Assembly (NCBI GenBank): GCA_028583605.1
Contig: CM053331.1
Span: 30,936,177-31,000,176 of the forward strand
From: Dastarcus helophoroides
Taxonomy: Eukaryota; Arthropoda; Insecta; Coleoptera; Bothrideridae
DNA length: 64,000 nt
Direction of reading: 5' to 3'
This document shows, in pieces, positions 46,850-57,812 of the stretch. Numbering within the stretch: the first letter of the stretch is position 1; every line of letters begins with the position of its first letter. The position numbers and the translations under genes are program-made. The notes under the pieces are model-generated. The model was not told the origin of the DNA. It saw only the letters and a program-made list of their open reading frames with translations, and searched no databases.

Positions 46850-48660
46850 ACGAGTATGAAGATTTCCTGTTTTTTTCAAAACTTCGATTTTTCTAAAAAT
46901 TTCTATTCTTTTCTTCAGAACTTCAACTTCTTCTCAAAATTGCTACTTTTTTATGAAAACAACGACAATTTTTCTAAAACTTGATATTCTTGTAAAATTT
47001 CTTAACAGAAGGCATTGACTTCTTTATTAAAATTTTAATATTTTGGACTTTTCTGAAGATAGTGAAACTTTCGAAGTTTCGGTATTTTGCAACTTTTAAA
47101 TTTTCTTTCAAAATATTTACGTTTTCTTAAATCATGAAAAATTCTGATAGATAATGTTAACCAATTTTAAATATGTGGATGTTCTTTTTTAACCTACACA
47201 TTTTTTAGACATTTCAATTTTTTGTTAATTTTCGCTTTTATGGAAAACTTTTCTGTAAATATTTCCCTTTTAAAAAATGGAAATCTTTAAGTTTTAGTTT
47301 AAGTTTGAGGCTTCCACGTCTCATTGAGAAGCTCGAGTTTCTTCAAAAATCTCGATTCTTTTCTAAAATGTGACGGAAAGGGTATGAAGATTTCCTGCTT
47401 ATTTTAAAACTTTGAATTTTTTTAAAAATTTCGATTTTTTTTTGTCAGAATTTCAACTTTTTTTCAAAATTTTTACTTTTTTATGAAAACAACAATTTTT
47501 CTAAAGTTTGGTGTTCTTGTCAACTTTCTTAACAAAAGGTATTGACTTCTTTATCAAAATTTTGATATTTTGGTCTTTTCTAAAAATTATGAAACTTTCG
47601 AAATTTCGGCATATTGCAGTTTTTAACTTTCTTTCTAAATATTTACGTTTTCTTGAATCTTAAAAGATTTTAATAGATATGTTTACCAATTTTAAATATG
47701 TGGATGTTCTTGTTTAAGCCAAACTCTTTTTCATACATTTAAACTTTTTTGTAAATTTTCACTTTAAGGGAAAAATTTTCTTGTAAATGTTCCCCTTTTG
47801 AAAAATAGAAATTTAAAAAAAAATATAATTATTCTTTAAAAATTACAACCTGTTTGGTATTTGAATTGTTCAAGGCTTTCTCTTTTCTTTGAAAAGCTCG
47901 AGTTTTTTCGAAAACTTCTTAAAATATCTACTCTTTGTTAAGAATAACGACTATTTTTGTAAAATTTGTTGTTCCTGTAAAACAGAGGTTCTTGACTTAA
48001 TTTTCAAAATTTTGATAATTTGGACTTTTCTGAAAATTGTTAAACTTTTGAAACTTCGACATATTGCAACTTTTAACCTTTCCTTCAAAATATTGTAACG
48101 TAATGTAAATAGATGAAATAGGATTTAGAATAGAATTGTAGAATTTAGTAAATAAAAAAAGTTTCTAGAAGGTTCTGATAAGGGGAAAGCGGCCGCGATA
48201 ACGAAACAAACGGCAGATAAGCGTTCCAGAAATTTCGGCATTCGATAAGCCTTATCTGCCGAAAGTTCTGGAAGACGCGGGCCGAAACTATAAAAAGGCG
48301 GTCAGTTTTCCCTCGAGTCAGTCATTTAGAATCAGTGCAATTAGTAAGTTAGTAGAAGTGAGTTAATTGTAAATTGTGGTGATTCAAGTTGAGTTCAGTA
48401 ATAAAGTGGGAATAAATCCATCACGTGTATCAATTCGAACCGATAACGCACGTAACAATATTTACATTTTCTTGAATCTTGAAAGATTCTGATAGACAAT
48501 GTTTACCAATGTTTTTTTTTAACCTAATCTTTTTTAAACATTTAATTTCTTTTTAAATCTTCACTTTTATGGAAAACTTTTTTGTAAATGTTGCCCTTCT
48601 AAAAAAAAGAAATTTTAAAACAATTTCAATTAATTATTACACTTGTTTGGTGTTTGGCTT
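46850..48660. repeat. T-rich quasi-repeat block in three tandem copies
   Basis: gtatgaagatttcctg occurs at 46,854 and 47,382 (step 528), and the following landmarks repeat in order: tatgaaaacaacgacaattttt / tatgaaaacaacaattttt, cttaacagaaggcattgact, ggacttttctgaa, aaatatttacgttttcttga, gtttaccaattttaaatatg. A third, shorter copy (step about 450) starts near 47,930 and is split by solo LTR copy 5, resuming at 48,458. Confidence 0.75.
48094..48457 (+). mobile_element. Solo LTR, copy 5
   Basis: TGTAACG ... CGTAACA flanked by ATAT on both sides (48,090-48,093 and 48,458-48,461). TATAAAAAGG at 48,289, TCAGTCATT after it, AATAAAG at 48,397. The inverted pair CGGCAGATAAGCG ... CCTTATCTGCCG is well preserved. 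The host sequence is known from the neighbouring tandem copies (caaaatatttac), which shows exactly what was inserted and that ATAT was duplicated. Confidence 0.9.
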
Positions 48661-50080
48661 TTTTTTTTCTTTATTATGCTTTAAAACATTTAACATTTTT
48701 TTAAATGTTCACTTGTTCTAGAAATAGTGACTAGTTTGCAAAGTTCCCACTTTCCTTCAAAATCATGACTTTTTTCCTAAATTTCGATTTTTTTTGAAAA
48801 ATACGATTTTGATTTTGGCTATCAAATTTCTAAACATTCTTACTTTTTAGAAGTTTGACGATGTTAAAAATTTTTTCAAAATTCTGCTTTTTTAAAAATG
48901 TCGACATGAATATTCTGATTCATTTAATAATTTAGACTTTTTTAGAAATATTGTCTCTAAAGAATAAAATTTAAAAAAAAATTGATTTTTATTTAGAAAT
49001 TACAATTTTTTTGTATTTGAGTTCTTTTAATGTTTCTGTTTTTTTTTGTGAAGCTCAACTTTCTTTAAAAAATTTGTTTCTTTCTTAAAAAGCTCGTGTT
49101 TCTTAAAAATTTCGACATTTAAAATTACTTCATTATTCTTCATGGTAGACCCTTATTGACCGGAAATATTATGTTTTTTTCAATTTATTTAACATTGCTT
49201 CGGCCCAGTTTGGAAATATTTAAATTTTTACGGTTTGTTGACAATTTTCTAAAAAATTTTTGAAATGCGACTACGTGATATTTAAATTTATTGAAAACGT
49301 TACTTCATGACAGTTTACAAATTAAGAGGAGAGTTTATTTTACATAGAATAGGAATAATGAAAAATAGGAGACCCAAAATTAGATATGGAAAAAATAAAA
49401 ATTTTGTATTTTTGATAAATTATTCCTATTTTATGTAAAATAAACTAACCTCTTAATTTGTAAACTGTCATGAAGTAACGTTTTCAATAAATTTAAATAT
49501 CACGTAGTCGCATTTCAAAAATTGTTTAGAAAATTGTCAACAAACCATAAAAATTTAAATATTTTCAAACTGGGCCGAAGAAATGTTAAATAAATTGAAA
49601 AAAACATTACTTCATTAATTACACTTAATTTTTTATTTAAAAATCCTTTTTCAAAATTTTTACTTTCTTTGAAATATTAACTTATTTTTAAATGTTCTTT
49701 TTTTTTCTCAAAATCTTGTCTTTTTTTTTGAATTTGGACCCTTTTGAAAAATACAATTTTTTTTAAACTATCAAATTTTTAGATATTTTTATTTTTTTGA
49801 AAGTTTTGTCAAGGTAAATTTTTTTTTGAAAATTTCGCCTTTTTTAAAAGGACATGAATATTTGAATTCATCTAAAAATTCCTACTTATTTAGAAATATT
49901 GTCTCTTTGTAGAATAGCGATTTTTTTAAACGAATTTAATTTTTTTTTTAAATTACAACTTCTTTGGTATGTGAATTTTTTTAGTTTTCATTATTTTGTG
50001 AAACCCAATTTTTTTGAAAATTTTGATCCTTCATTAAGGAAAATTTCAATATTTAAAATTCCCACTGTATTATTTATTTA
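48660..50080. repeat. T-rich quasi-repeat tract with internal duplications
   Basis: A block of about 400 bp (cttgacttttt ... tgaatttcgac, aatacaatttt ... ctatcaaatttt, gacatgaatattyga, aaatattgtctct) occurs at about 48,740-49,130 and again at about 49,690-50,060, and a third time at about 55,180-55,500. The long hairpin at 49,171-49,607 lies between the first two. Confidence 0.6.
49171..49607. repeat. Long inverted repeat, 189-bp arms, about 59-bp loop
   Basis: Left arm 49,171-49,359, right arm 49,419-49,607. Matching landmarks, inverted: cttcggcccagttt / aactgggccgaag, atgcgactacgtgatattta / its complement, cgttacttcatgacagttta / its complement, and rare mismatches such as gagag versus gttag and catagaat versus cataaaat. 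Arms are well above 90 per cent identical. A transcript would fold into a long hairpin of the type that feeds endogenous siRNA in insects; that role is inference. Confidence 0.88.
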
Positions 50081-50481
50081 AAAGATTTAACTTTTTAAGT
50101 TTTCACTTTTTTTTAGAAATTTCTACTTATTTTGAAAATGTTCAATCTTCCTCCTGAGTGTCTTTCTAAATTAGGCGTTTTTTCTAAAAATAAAATTTTT
50201 CTTTAAAATATCAAATTTTTAAGCATGTTCATTTGTTTAGAGATTTAAAAATCTTAAATATTTTGATTTTTTTAAAGTTTTGATTCTTGAAAATTTCAAC
50301 TCATTTAGAAAACTAAACTTTCTTGAAAATTCAGGGTTTTAAAATTATAAATTTTCCTGTCTTTCTAAAGATTTTTACTTTCTTTGTAAATTTCCATTAT
50401 TCTTGCGTAAAACCTTAGGTTTTTGGAATTCCTACATCTTTCAAAGTTTTACTTCTATTTCTTTCAAAATTTTGACTTTAT

Positions 50482-50900
50482 AAAATATTGACCTTCAAAC
50501 TTCAAACAAAGTCAACATTTCCAGAAAAAGTGGGAATTTTAACTTTGAAGTTTGAGGTCAGAATTTTAAAAAAGTCGACAGTTTGTGTAAATTTCGGCCT
50601 TTAAAAAAAAAATACTACTTTTGAAATTGTTGATTTTAAAAAATATTATTACTAAAAGTTATACGTTTTCGAAAATACTGATTTTTCAAAATTTAGACTA
50701 TCCCCAAAGTATCAAATGTTTATAAATTTCCACCATTCTTGTGCATAGCCCTAAGTTTTTTGAAAATATTTACATGTTTTAATGTTTTGCATTTATTTTG
50801 TTTAAAATATTGACTTTTACACAATATTGACCTTCAAACTTCAAACAAAGTCAACATTTCCAGAAAAAGTTGGAATTTCAACATTGAAGTTTGAAGGTTA
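50482..50900. repeat. Local duplication with inner inverted words, step about 340
   Basis: aatattgaccttcaaacttc aaacaaagtcaacatttccagaaaaagt occurs at about 50,486 and 50,824. In each, CCTTCAAACTTCAA is followed about 45 bases later by its near complement TTGAAGTTTGA(A)GG, so each copy can form a small hairpin. Confidence 0.75.
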
Positions 50901-51776
50901 ATGTTTTAAAATGGTCAAAATTTCTTGTAAATATCGGTAAAATAAAGGTTTTAACTATTGCATGTTTCGTCTGTTTTTAAAAAATTTTACCTTTCTTAAA
51001 TGTTTTGTGTTAAAACTTTTATTTCTTTCAAAAACTTTGTCCTTTCTTTCAACTTTTTCCTTTTTCTATAAAATTTAACTTTTTTCCTCAAAAATTTTTT
51101 TGAAAAATTATATACCTTAATATTTTCGACATGCAAAAAGTATTTCTAAAAATTTAAGACGTTTTTAAATGTGTCAGCATTTCAAAACCGGGCCTTCTCT
51201 AAGGTTTTAATATTTTTCAAAGCGTTACTTTTAAAGATTTTTGATATTTTTTAGAGAACTCGATTTAAAACAAAACAATTTTTTTCAAAACATTGGACGT
51301 TTGAAAAAGGTATTAATTTTTGAAGTTTTCGACTTTTTTATTTTCTTTTGTGTAATTTCGACTCATTCTTAAAAGGCTAATATATCTTAAAAACTTGAAC
51401 TGTTTCATAACTACAACTTACTTTCAAAATATTCAGTTTTTGTGTAAATTTCGCCTTTGCTTAATAAGTTCAATTGTTTTTTTTGCAATAATTTTGACTA
51501 TAAAAGTTTCGTCTTTTTTTTTCAAAATTTTGATTATATTTGAAACTTCGACTTTTTTTGAAAATTCCCACTCTCGAAATTGTGATTATTTTTGTAAACG
51601 GTTATTTTTTATTCTATTTTTGAAAGTTTTGACTTATATTTATAATTTTTAACCTTTTCAAAACTTTCGACTATAAAAATTTGGACACTATCATAATTAC
51701 CAATTTTTTTGGCAAATTTAGGTGCTTTTGGGAATCGCAGCTCTTTGAAAGATTCTATGTGAAAAATTGGGCTATT

Positions 51777-52010
51777 TCAAAATTGAAACACAAATCTTGT
51801 TCTCTAAAACCAAAAGACATCACAGAGGTTGCTGCTCTAACGCGTTTCGATAGCCAAGCTATCATCTCCAGTATCTCTTTGAAGATGATAGCTTGGCTAT
51901 CGAAACGCGTTAGAGCAACATCTGTGGTGTTTTTTAATCTTTTTTGGCTTCAGAAGACAAGGTTTGTATTTCAGTTTTTAAAGATAACCAAATACCAGTC
52001 CGTTCCACCA
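51777..52010. mobile_element. Fold-back element, copy H (best preserved)
   Basis: A nearly complete palindrome: left arm tcaaaattgaaacacaaatc ttgt ... gctctaacgcgtttcgatag ccaagctatcatct, centre ccagtatctctt, right arm gaagatgatagcttggctat cgaaacgcgttagagcaaca ... cagtccgttccacca. The right arm carries GATAGC-TTG-GCTATC (51,887-51,901) followed by GAAACGCG. The paralogous segment near 55,030 lacks these 234 bases, so it arrived as an insertion after the segmental duplication. A 144-codon frame crossing it has no domain. Confidence 0.9.
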
Positions 52011-52631
52011 AAAAACTCTTTCAAAATGTTAACGTTATTCAAATTTTCTATTTTTACCATGATTTGGACGCAATCCCATGAAATTTCAAAATTTCGAACA
52101 TTTTCTGAAACGTAAAGTTCTGAGTTTTACAATTTGACTTTACTACTGAAAAATTCACTTTTTTGAAAATTTTCGCTCTCGTCAAAATTTGGACTTTTTT
52201 TTATAAAAAACGGCGAATCTTAGAGGTTTCGCTTTATCTGAAATTACAACTTTTTTAAGAAAACTGCCGCTCTTTTTTCTTTATTATTGTTTCAAAATTT
52301 CGATCCAGTTTTAACTATTTTGGAAAATCTTTTTTTTTAATATCTTTTATCTAGGTTTATTGACTTCATTTTTTGAAATTTTGAGTTACTTAGAAAATCT
52401 TATTTAGAAATTTTATTTTTTCAAACGTCGTGCAATTTAAGTATTATTGAAAAATTCTACTCAGTAATGGTTAAAACTATCAACTTTTTGTTGTTCAAGG
52501 TTCATTCGAAATTTTGGATAATTTATCTAGTATTTTTTTTGAGCTAATTATTTGTCCAATCGAGTATATGCCCCTAGTTGAAAATAAATGAAGGGTGAAG
52601 GATGATTTGATGTGCAGTAAAAGGGGGCGTG

Positions 52632-52700
52632 TTATTATTTATTTATATTTATTCGTTAATTTATTCTTTTATTTATTTATTAATTTATTTATAAATTAAC
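52632..52700. repeat. ATTT-type microsatellite
   Basis: Imperfect ATTT repeats. The matching place in the second duplication copy (56,070-56,125) has expanded ATTC instead. Confidence 0.85.
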
Positions 52701-52790
52701 TCACTTACTAATTTTTTTACGCTTTAACACTTATGCGTGAGGGTGATGGTTATGTTTTTGTTCATTTTAGACTCCTAAGATATTCGATAA

Positions 52791-53199
52791 CGAAAGCCTT
52801 CACGGTCAAAATCAGTACAGGATATACTTCTTCCGGGATTAGACCGCATCAAAAAACTACTAAAAGTGTTTGACGTTTCGCCCACCATCGTAAGGGGCTT
52901 TTTCAGGAACAAAGAAATAATATACAAGGAAATATATAAAAAATAAAAAATGAAAAAAGGGGGCCAATTTCAAAACATCAGAGCACGGTACCTTAGTATG
53001 TCCACCATACCAGAAACGAAACTCTTCTGATATTCGTAGAAATCGAGTAATAACATTTTTTTTTTTAAATTTGATTTTTTTTTTGATTGGCATATTTTTT
53101 AAAGTTTTCGCTTTTTGTGCAGTTTTATTTTTTTTTTAATTTGATTTTTCGCCCTTTGTGAAAATTTTTACATTAAAATTTCTTTTTTATTTTTTATTT
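52791..53199. other. Spacer between duplication copies with a hammerhead-like motif
   Basis: On the minus strand, 52,907-52,871 read CTGAAAA, then an 11-base loop between GCCC and GGGC, then GAAACGTC. This is the layout of the hammerhead core (CUGANGA, stem II, GAAAC) with one core base changed, and resembles wording found in Penelope-like element repeats. No RT is nearby. A 77-codon minus ORF covering it has no domain. Confidence 0.35.
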
Positions 53200-54404
53200 A
53201 AAACTTTTTACTATTTTATTCAAAATATTTACTTTTTTTAGAAATTTTGACTTAATTTTAAAATTATCAATTTCTGGCAAACGCCTGACTGTCTTTTTTT
53301 CAGCTTTTTCAAATAATACAATCTTCCTTTAAATTAACATGTTAACTTTTTTGAAACTTTGACAATGTTGAAAACTATACTTTTTAAAAATTATAATTCT
53401 GGAAAATTTAAATCCATTTAAAAATGTCGACGCCTTTGAAAGTTTAGGCTTTCATAATTTCGGTTTTTTTTTTAAATTATAATTCTTTTTAAATATTTTG
53501 ACTTCTTCAAATATTCATGTCTTTCTGAAGATTTTTGCATTTTTTAGTAAATTCTGACCATTTTCAAAAAACGTCAAGTTTCTTTTTAACATTTTTACAT
53601 GCTTGAAAGTTTTGCTTTTTTTTAATAAATTTCGACTTTTTTAAAATATTGACCTTCAAATTTTGAAGTCAAAACTCCGACTATTTCTGGAAATTTTGGC
53701 CTTTCTGCAAATTTTAACCTTTTGTGAAATAGGAAAAATATACCTTTTTGAAATTGCCGAACTAGTTTTACTAAGTTATGCATTTTTAAAAATATTGGCT
53801 CTTCAAAATTTGGCTCTTCTCAAAATATCGAATATTTTCGAAAAGTGTTACTTGCTGAAAATGTCTGTGCCTTCACTGGAAATTTTTGACCATTTAAATA
53901 TTAAGAGTTGTTTTTCAAATTTTTACTCCAAAGCATTTAACTTTTTTTCGAATCTTTCTTGAACTTTTGATTATTACATGTTTCGTCTGTTTTGAAAAAT
54001 TCTACTTTCCTTGAATAACTTGACTTGTGCATTTTTTTGGCTTTTTTCTTATTTAGGAGTGTGCATTATTTTTTCCAAATTTCAACCATTTTTGAAAACT
54101 TTGATTATCTTAAATTTCCTACGTGAAAAAAAATATTCTTGCCAATTTTGACACTTTCATATATGTCAACTTTTTCAAAATTTGGGCTTCCTTTTATATT
54201 TTAATTTTTTTTATTCCTACTTTTTAAAATTTTTGACTTTTTTTTAGAGAACTCGATTTAGAAAAAAACAAATATTTTTGAAACATTAAACATTTAAAAA
54301 AATATTCGTTCTTTGTAATTTTCGACTTTTTGAGATTATTATTTTTTTAATTCCTATTTAATTTCCACTCATTTTTGAAATTTTAACATACCTCCAAAAT
54401 TCTA

Positions 54405-54628
54405 ATGCACAGACCAATAGGTTTGAACATTTATTAGATTGGAAGTTTGGAAACCAAATATCGATTTCGATCTTGTTAGATCTCGTCAGTTTGGTATATC
54501 CAACTCGAATGCTAACAAATATTCCGACAAGTAAGTACCAAAGAATTCACGGACGTCAAGCGTGTGACTTCTTAGAACCACCACCTATTGGCCCATAGAG
54601 GAACTATGGCCATCGACAACTTGCATAT
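54405..54628. mobile_element. Insertion of about 224 bp, unidentified
   Basis: Higher-complexity sequence starting about gcacagaccaataggtttga and ending ccatcgacaacttgc interrupts quasi-repeat DNA and is absent from the paralog near 51,385. It contains an inverted pair CCAATAGG ... CCTATTGG near 54,416 and 54,587. No clear target duplication and no ORF. Family unknown. Confidence 0.5.
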
Positions 54629-56069
54629 CTCGAAAACATGAACTGTTTCATAGCAAAACTTATTTTTAAAATATTCAGTATTTGTGTAAATTGCTCCTCT
54701 GTTTGATAAGTTCTATTTTTTTTATTTTTATTTCATAAAGTTTGACTATAAAATGTTCCCTATTTTCTTTAAAATTTTGACTGTATTTGCAACTTGAGCT
54801 AATTTTTTGAAAATTTTGACTCCCGAAATTTTAACTATTTTTGTAAATGGCTTTTTTTAATTCTATTTTTTTAGAAAATTTTGACTATATTTATAAATGT
54901 TAACCTTTCCGAAACATTCATCTATAAAAATATTGACACTATTATGAATTTTACTTTTTTCACAACTTTAATTTTTTTGGAAATCACCACTTTTTAAAAA
55001 ATGTTGTCAAAAATTCGGGTTTTTTAAAATTTTCACTCTATTCAAATTTTTCATTTTTTTCCATGATTTAGACGTAGCTCCATAAAATTTTCAAAATTTC
55101 GAACAGTTTCCAAAATTTCGAACATTTTATAAAATTTTCATTTTTTCTATAAATATTGACTTATTTGCAAAATTTCCACTTTCTCTCAAAATCTTGACTT
55201 TTTTTCTGAATTTCGACTTCCATTGGAATAATACAATTTGAATTTCAACTATCAAATTTTTAAACATTTTTATTTTTTTTAAATTTTGACAATGATGAAC
55301 ATTTTTTCAAACTTCTGCTTTTTTTAAAATGTTTACATGAATATTCGGATTCAATTTCAACTTTTTCGGAAATGTGGTCTCTGAAAAATGGAAATTTAGA
55401 AAAATATAATTTTTCTTTAGACGTTACAACTTCTTTGTATTTGGGTCCTTTTGAAGTTTCCATTTTTTTTGTGAAGCCCGACTTTTCATGAAAATTTTGA
55501 TTCCGAGTTCGTTAATTTGATCGCATTAGTGAAAAATTCACTTTTTTTGAAAATTTCCACTCTCTCCAAAATTTGGACTTCTTTGTATAAAAAAAGACAA
55601 ATTTGAAAGTTTTTTTTTTCTGAAATTACGACTGTTTGAAGAAAAATTTTCGCTCTTCTTTCTTTATTATTTTTTCAAAATTTTGATTCAGTTTCGAATA
55701 TTTTGAAAAATTTCATTTTTTTCAAATATCTTTTACTAGGTGTACTGATTCCATTTTTTGAAATTTTTGATTTATTTTGAAAATCCTATTTGAAAAATTT
55801 ATTTTTTCAAACATCGTGCAATTTGTTAAATGTATTTAATAAAAGAAAAATTGAAGAATTCTTCACTAATGTGAAAACCATCAGTTTTTTTTTTAGTTCA
55901 AGGTTCATCCGAAATCGTATGTATTGTTATGTTATAATGTATTATTTTTATTTCAGTTCATTATTTTGTCCAGTCGAATATATGCCTTCTAGTTGGGAAT
56001 AAATGAAGGGTGAAGGATGATTCGATCAATTCTACAGGTGCAGACCAGTAACGGTAGGGGCACGTGTTA

Positions 56070-56125
56070 TTATTTATTTATTTTTATTCATTCATTCATT
56101 CATTCATTTCTTCATTCATTTATTT
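56070..56125. repeat. ATTT/ATTC microsatellite
   Basis: TTATTTATTTA followed by several perfect ATTC units and imperfect ones. Confidence 0.9.
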
Positions 56126-57323
56126 ACATATTTGTTTATGTACTAAGTTACTTACGTTGTAGCATTCATCCGTAAGGGTGATGGTCGCGTTTTTGTTCAT
56201 TTCAGACTGCTAAGGTGTTTGTAGAAGTCGCCTAATAGAGCTCTCCACTTCTTTTCATTTTTGTGCCGTGTGTCGTTGAAGAAGCGAAATAAATACTGAT
56301 AGTTCAATGGCTTTCCTTCTTCAGGATATCCTAAATCAACTACCCCCTTCTTTCGCCTAGAGGAAAATTTGGCAGGTTAATTATCTCATCGGAAAAATCC
56401 GATAAATATTGCGCAGGCTGGAATTTCACGTTTCATTTTGGTGTTTTTCATAATAATTATAAGGAAATATGTTGATTGTATTTGGACAAATTTAGTTTTA
56501 TATAGTTTACTTTCTAGTGTTGTAAATTTTGCATTTATTAGTTTTTGAATTGTTAATTGTATTGGAGTGCCTAGTAAGTCAGTGGCTTACTTCTTAGTTT
56601 ATGTTGTCTTTTGAGTGGAGAACATTTACCTTTGAATATTGATATTTACTGACCTAACAATATGTTTAATGCTGCCAAGGTTTATTTATGCATATTGGCA
56701 AGTATGATAGGTCTGACATGTAATTTATTTTTGGAATATGAGTAGCCACATTTGACTAGTCATATTAGTGTTAGATCATATTCGCTTGTTAACGGATTTG
56801 AGGATATCCCTTATGGACATCATCGTTATAGTTCTGTTAGAGTTGGCGAAGTGTCCTTGATTGTTATTTTTAATATCTTTATCTCAAGTTACATTTTGAG
56901 TTTAATATTTTTAAATAATGTTATAATTTTATAATTTACCTTAATATTTTGAGCAACTTTCAAATTTCCCGTTTTATTTGCATTTGACTTTTCAGATATG
57001 TAGTAGTTTTTGGTTTATATTTCAGCATTTTCAAACCAGCTGATCTCAATCTAGTCGTCAATTTTTTAGCTTTTAGTTATTTTTATGATCATTTAATTAA
57101 AAGAGTTGTATTATTACTCGTTATTTTTTATTTTACGTGAGGGAATGCAACAGCTCTTCGCGAGCACTTCCTTTTGGCGAATCATCTTGGACAATTAGGA
57201 ATATTGGTCTTTCGAAATCGTTTTCAATGCTATGAAGAAGGTTATTAAATATCGTTTCCAATTTTTTTTTTAAATTTTGATAGGGCCCCGACAAAGAGAT
57301 TAATTTTGTTAAGGTAACAGTTT

Positions 57324-57725
57324 TTAAGTTTGGGCTAAATTTGGGTTGCTAATTCTAAAAATTTTCCTCTTAATCAGGCTGTGTACTTTATCAATATATA
57401 TTACATTATAAAATGCTTTCAACGTTACTGCTGCTAATTCTATATCTGAAAATGCTTCTTTATTATTAAAAAAGAAGTCACAGTTTGTCAAACTGAGAAA
57501 GATGAACACTAGTTTAAATAAAAAATCTTGATTGCTGAGACATAACCATACTTGATATTTCTTACCCTTACTTCGTGGAATTCTTTTATATTCATAACTA
57601 TTAAACTTTAATATGATTAATACGGTTAAAAAGCAACAAATATTAAAAATTTGTTTAGCCGTTGTTTTACTAACAAGCTTCATTGTATAACCGCTGTAAA
57701 GTGAAACCTGGTCCGGTGTTACCAA
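57324..57725 (-). CDS. 133-codon ORF, possible remnant of a membrane receptor-like gene
   Basis: This is the longest frame in the window outside the LINE and low-complexity DNA. It has two hydrophobic stretches (FNICCFLTVLIIL at about residues 27-39; FLFKLVFIFLSL at about 68-79) and a C-terminal part, SDIELAAVTLKAFYNVIYID then KVHSLIKRKIF, whose pattern faintly recalls the second membrane segment region of insect odorant receptors. Downstream on the same strand another frame reads SIENDFERPIF (about 57,210). No splice sites or start context support an active gene. It may be a pseudogene piece or chance; I am unsure. Confidence 0.2.
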   Translation of the reverse strand: MVTPDQVSLYSGYTMKLVSKTTAKQIFNICCFLTVLIILKFNSYEYKRIPRSKGKKYQVWLCLSNQDFLFKLVFIFLSLTNCDFFFNNKEAFSDIELAAVTLKAFYNVIYIDKVHSLIKRKIFRISNPNLAQT

Positions 57726-57812
57726 ATTTTTATTAAAACATTGTGGAATTTTTAATATCTGTTGCTTTTTAATCGTTAATAAAATTTCATAGTTATAAAC
57801 ATAACCACAATG
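57592..57812. repeat. Imperfect inverted repeat, arms about 65 bp
   Basis: On the minus strand aatttttaatatttgttgct ttttaaccg leads to attaaagtttaatagttatg aatat; on the plus strand near 57,750 aatttttaatatctgttgct ttttaatcg leads to ataaaatttcatagttataa acat. The two arms point away from each other around 57,700. The left arm lies inside the 133-codon ORF. Confidence 0.65.

Larger units (their letters stand above)
50080..52790. repeat. Segmental tandem duplication, copy 1
   Basis: It shares ordered landmarks with the next block: cctgagtgtctttc / cctgactgtctttt, ttgcatgtttcgtctgtttt (50,957 / 53,971), aactgtttcata (51,398 / 54,637), ccatgatttggacg (52,057 / 55,061), gtatatgccyyctagttg (52,564 / 55,977) and gggtgatggt...tttttgttcattt near the end. 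The step changes from about 3,010 to 3,240 to 3,004 to 3,413, each change explained by an insertion in one copy. Diverged, T-rich, non-coding. Confidence 0.7.
53200..56215. repeat. Segmental tandem duplication, copy 2
   Basis: Paralog of 50,080-52,790 (landmarks listed there). Compared with copy 1 it lacks the fold-back element, has about 224 extra bases at 54,405-54,628 and about 410 extra bases at roughly 55,140-55,500; the latter match the block at 48,740-49,130. Non-coding, T-rich. Confidence 0.7.

Noticed and set aside
51681..52115. 144-codon frame across fold-back copy H
   Set aside because: Similar peptides (WLSKRVRATFVVFFN) appear in copies A, B and F simply because the palindrome is open in that frame. 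No domain, and most copies are broken.
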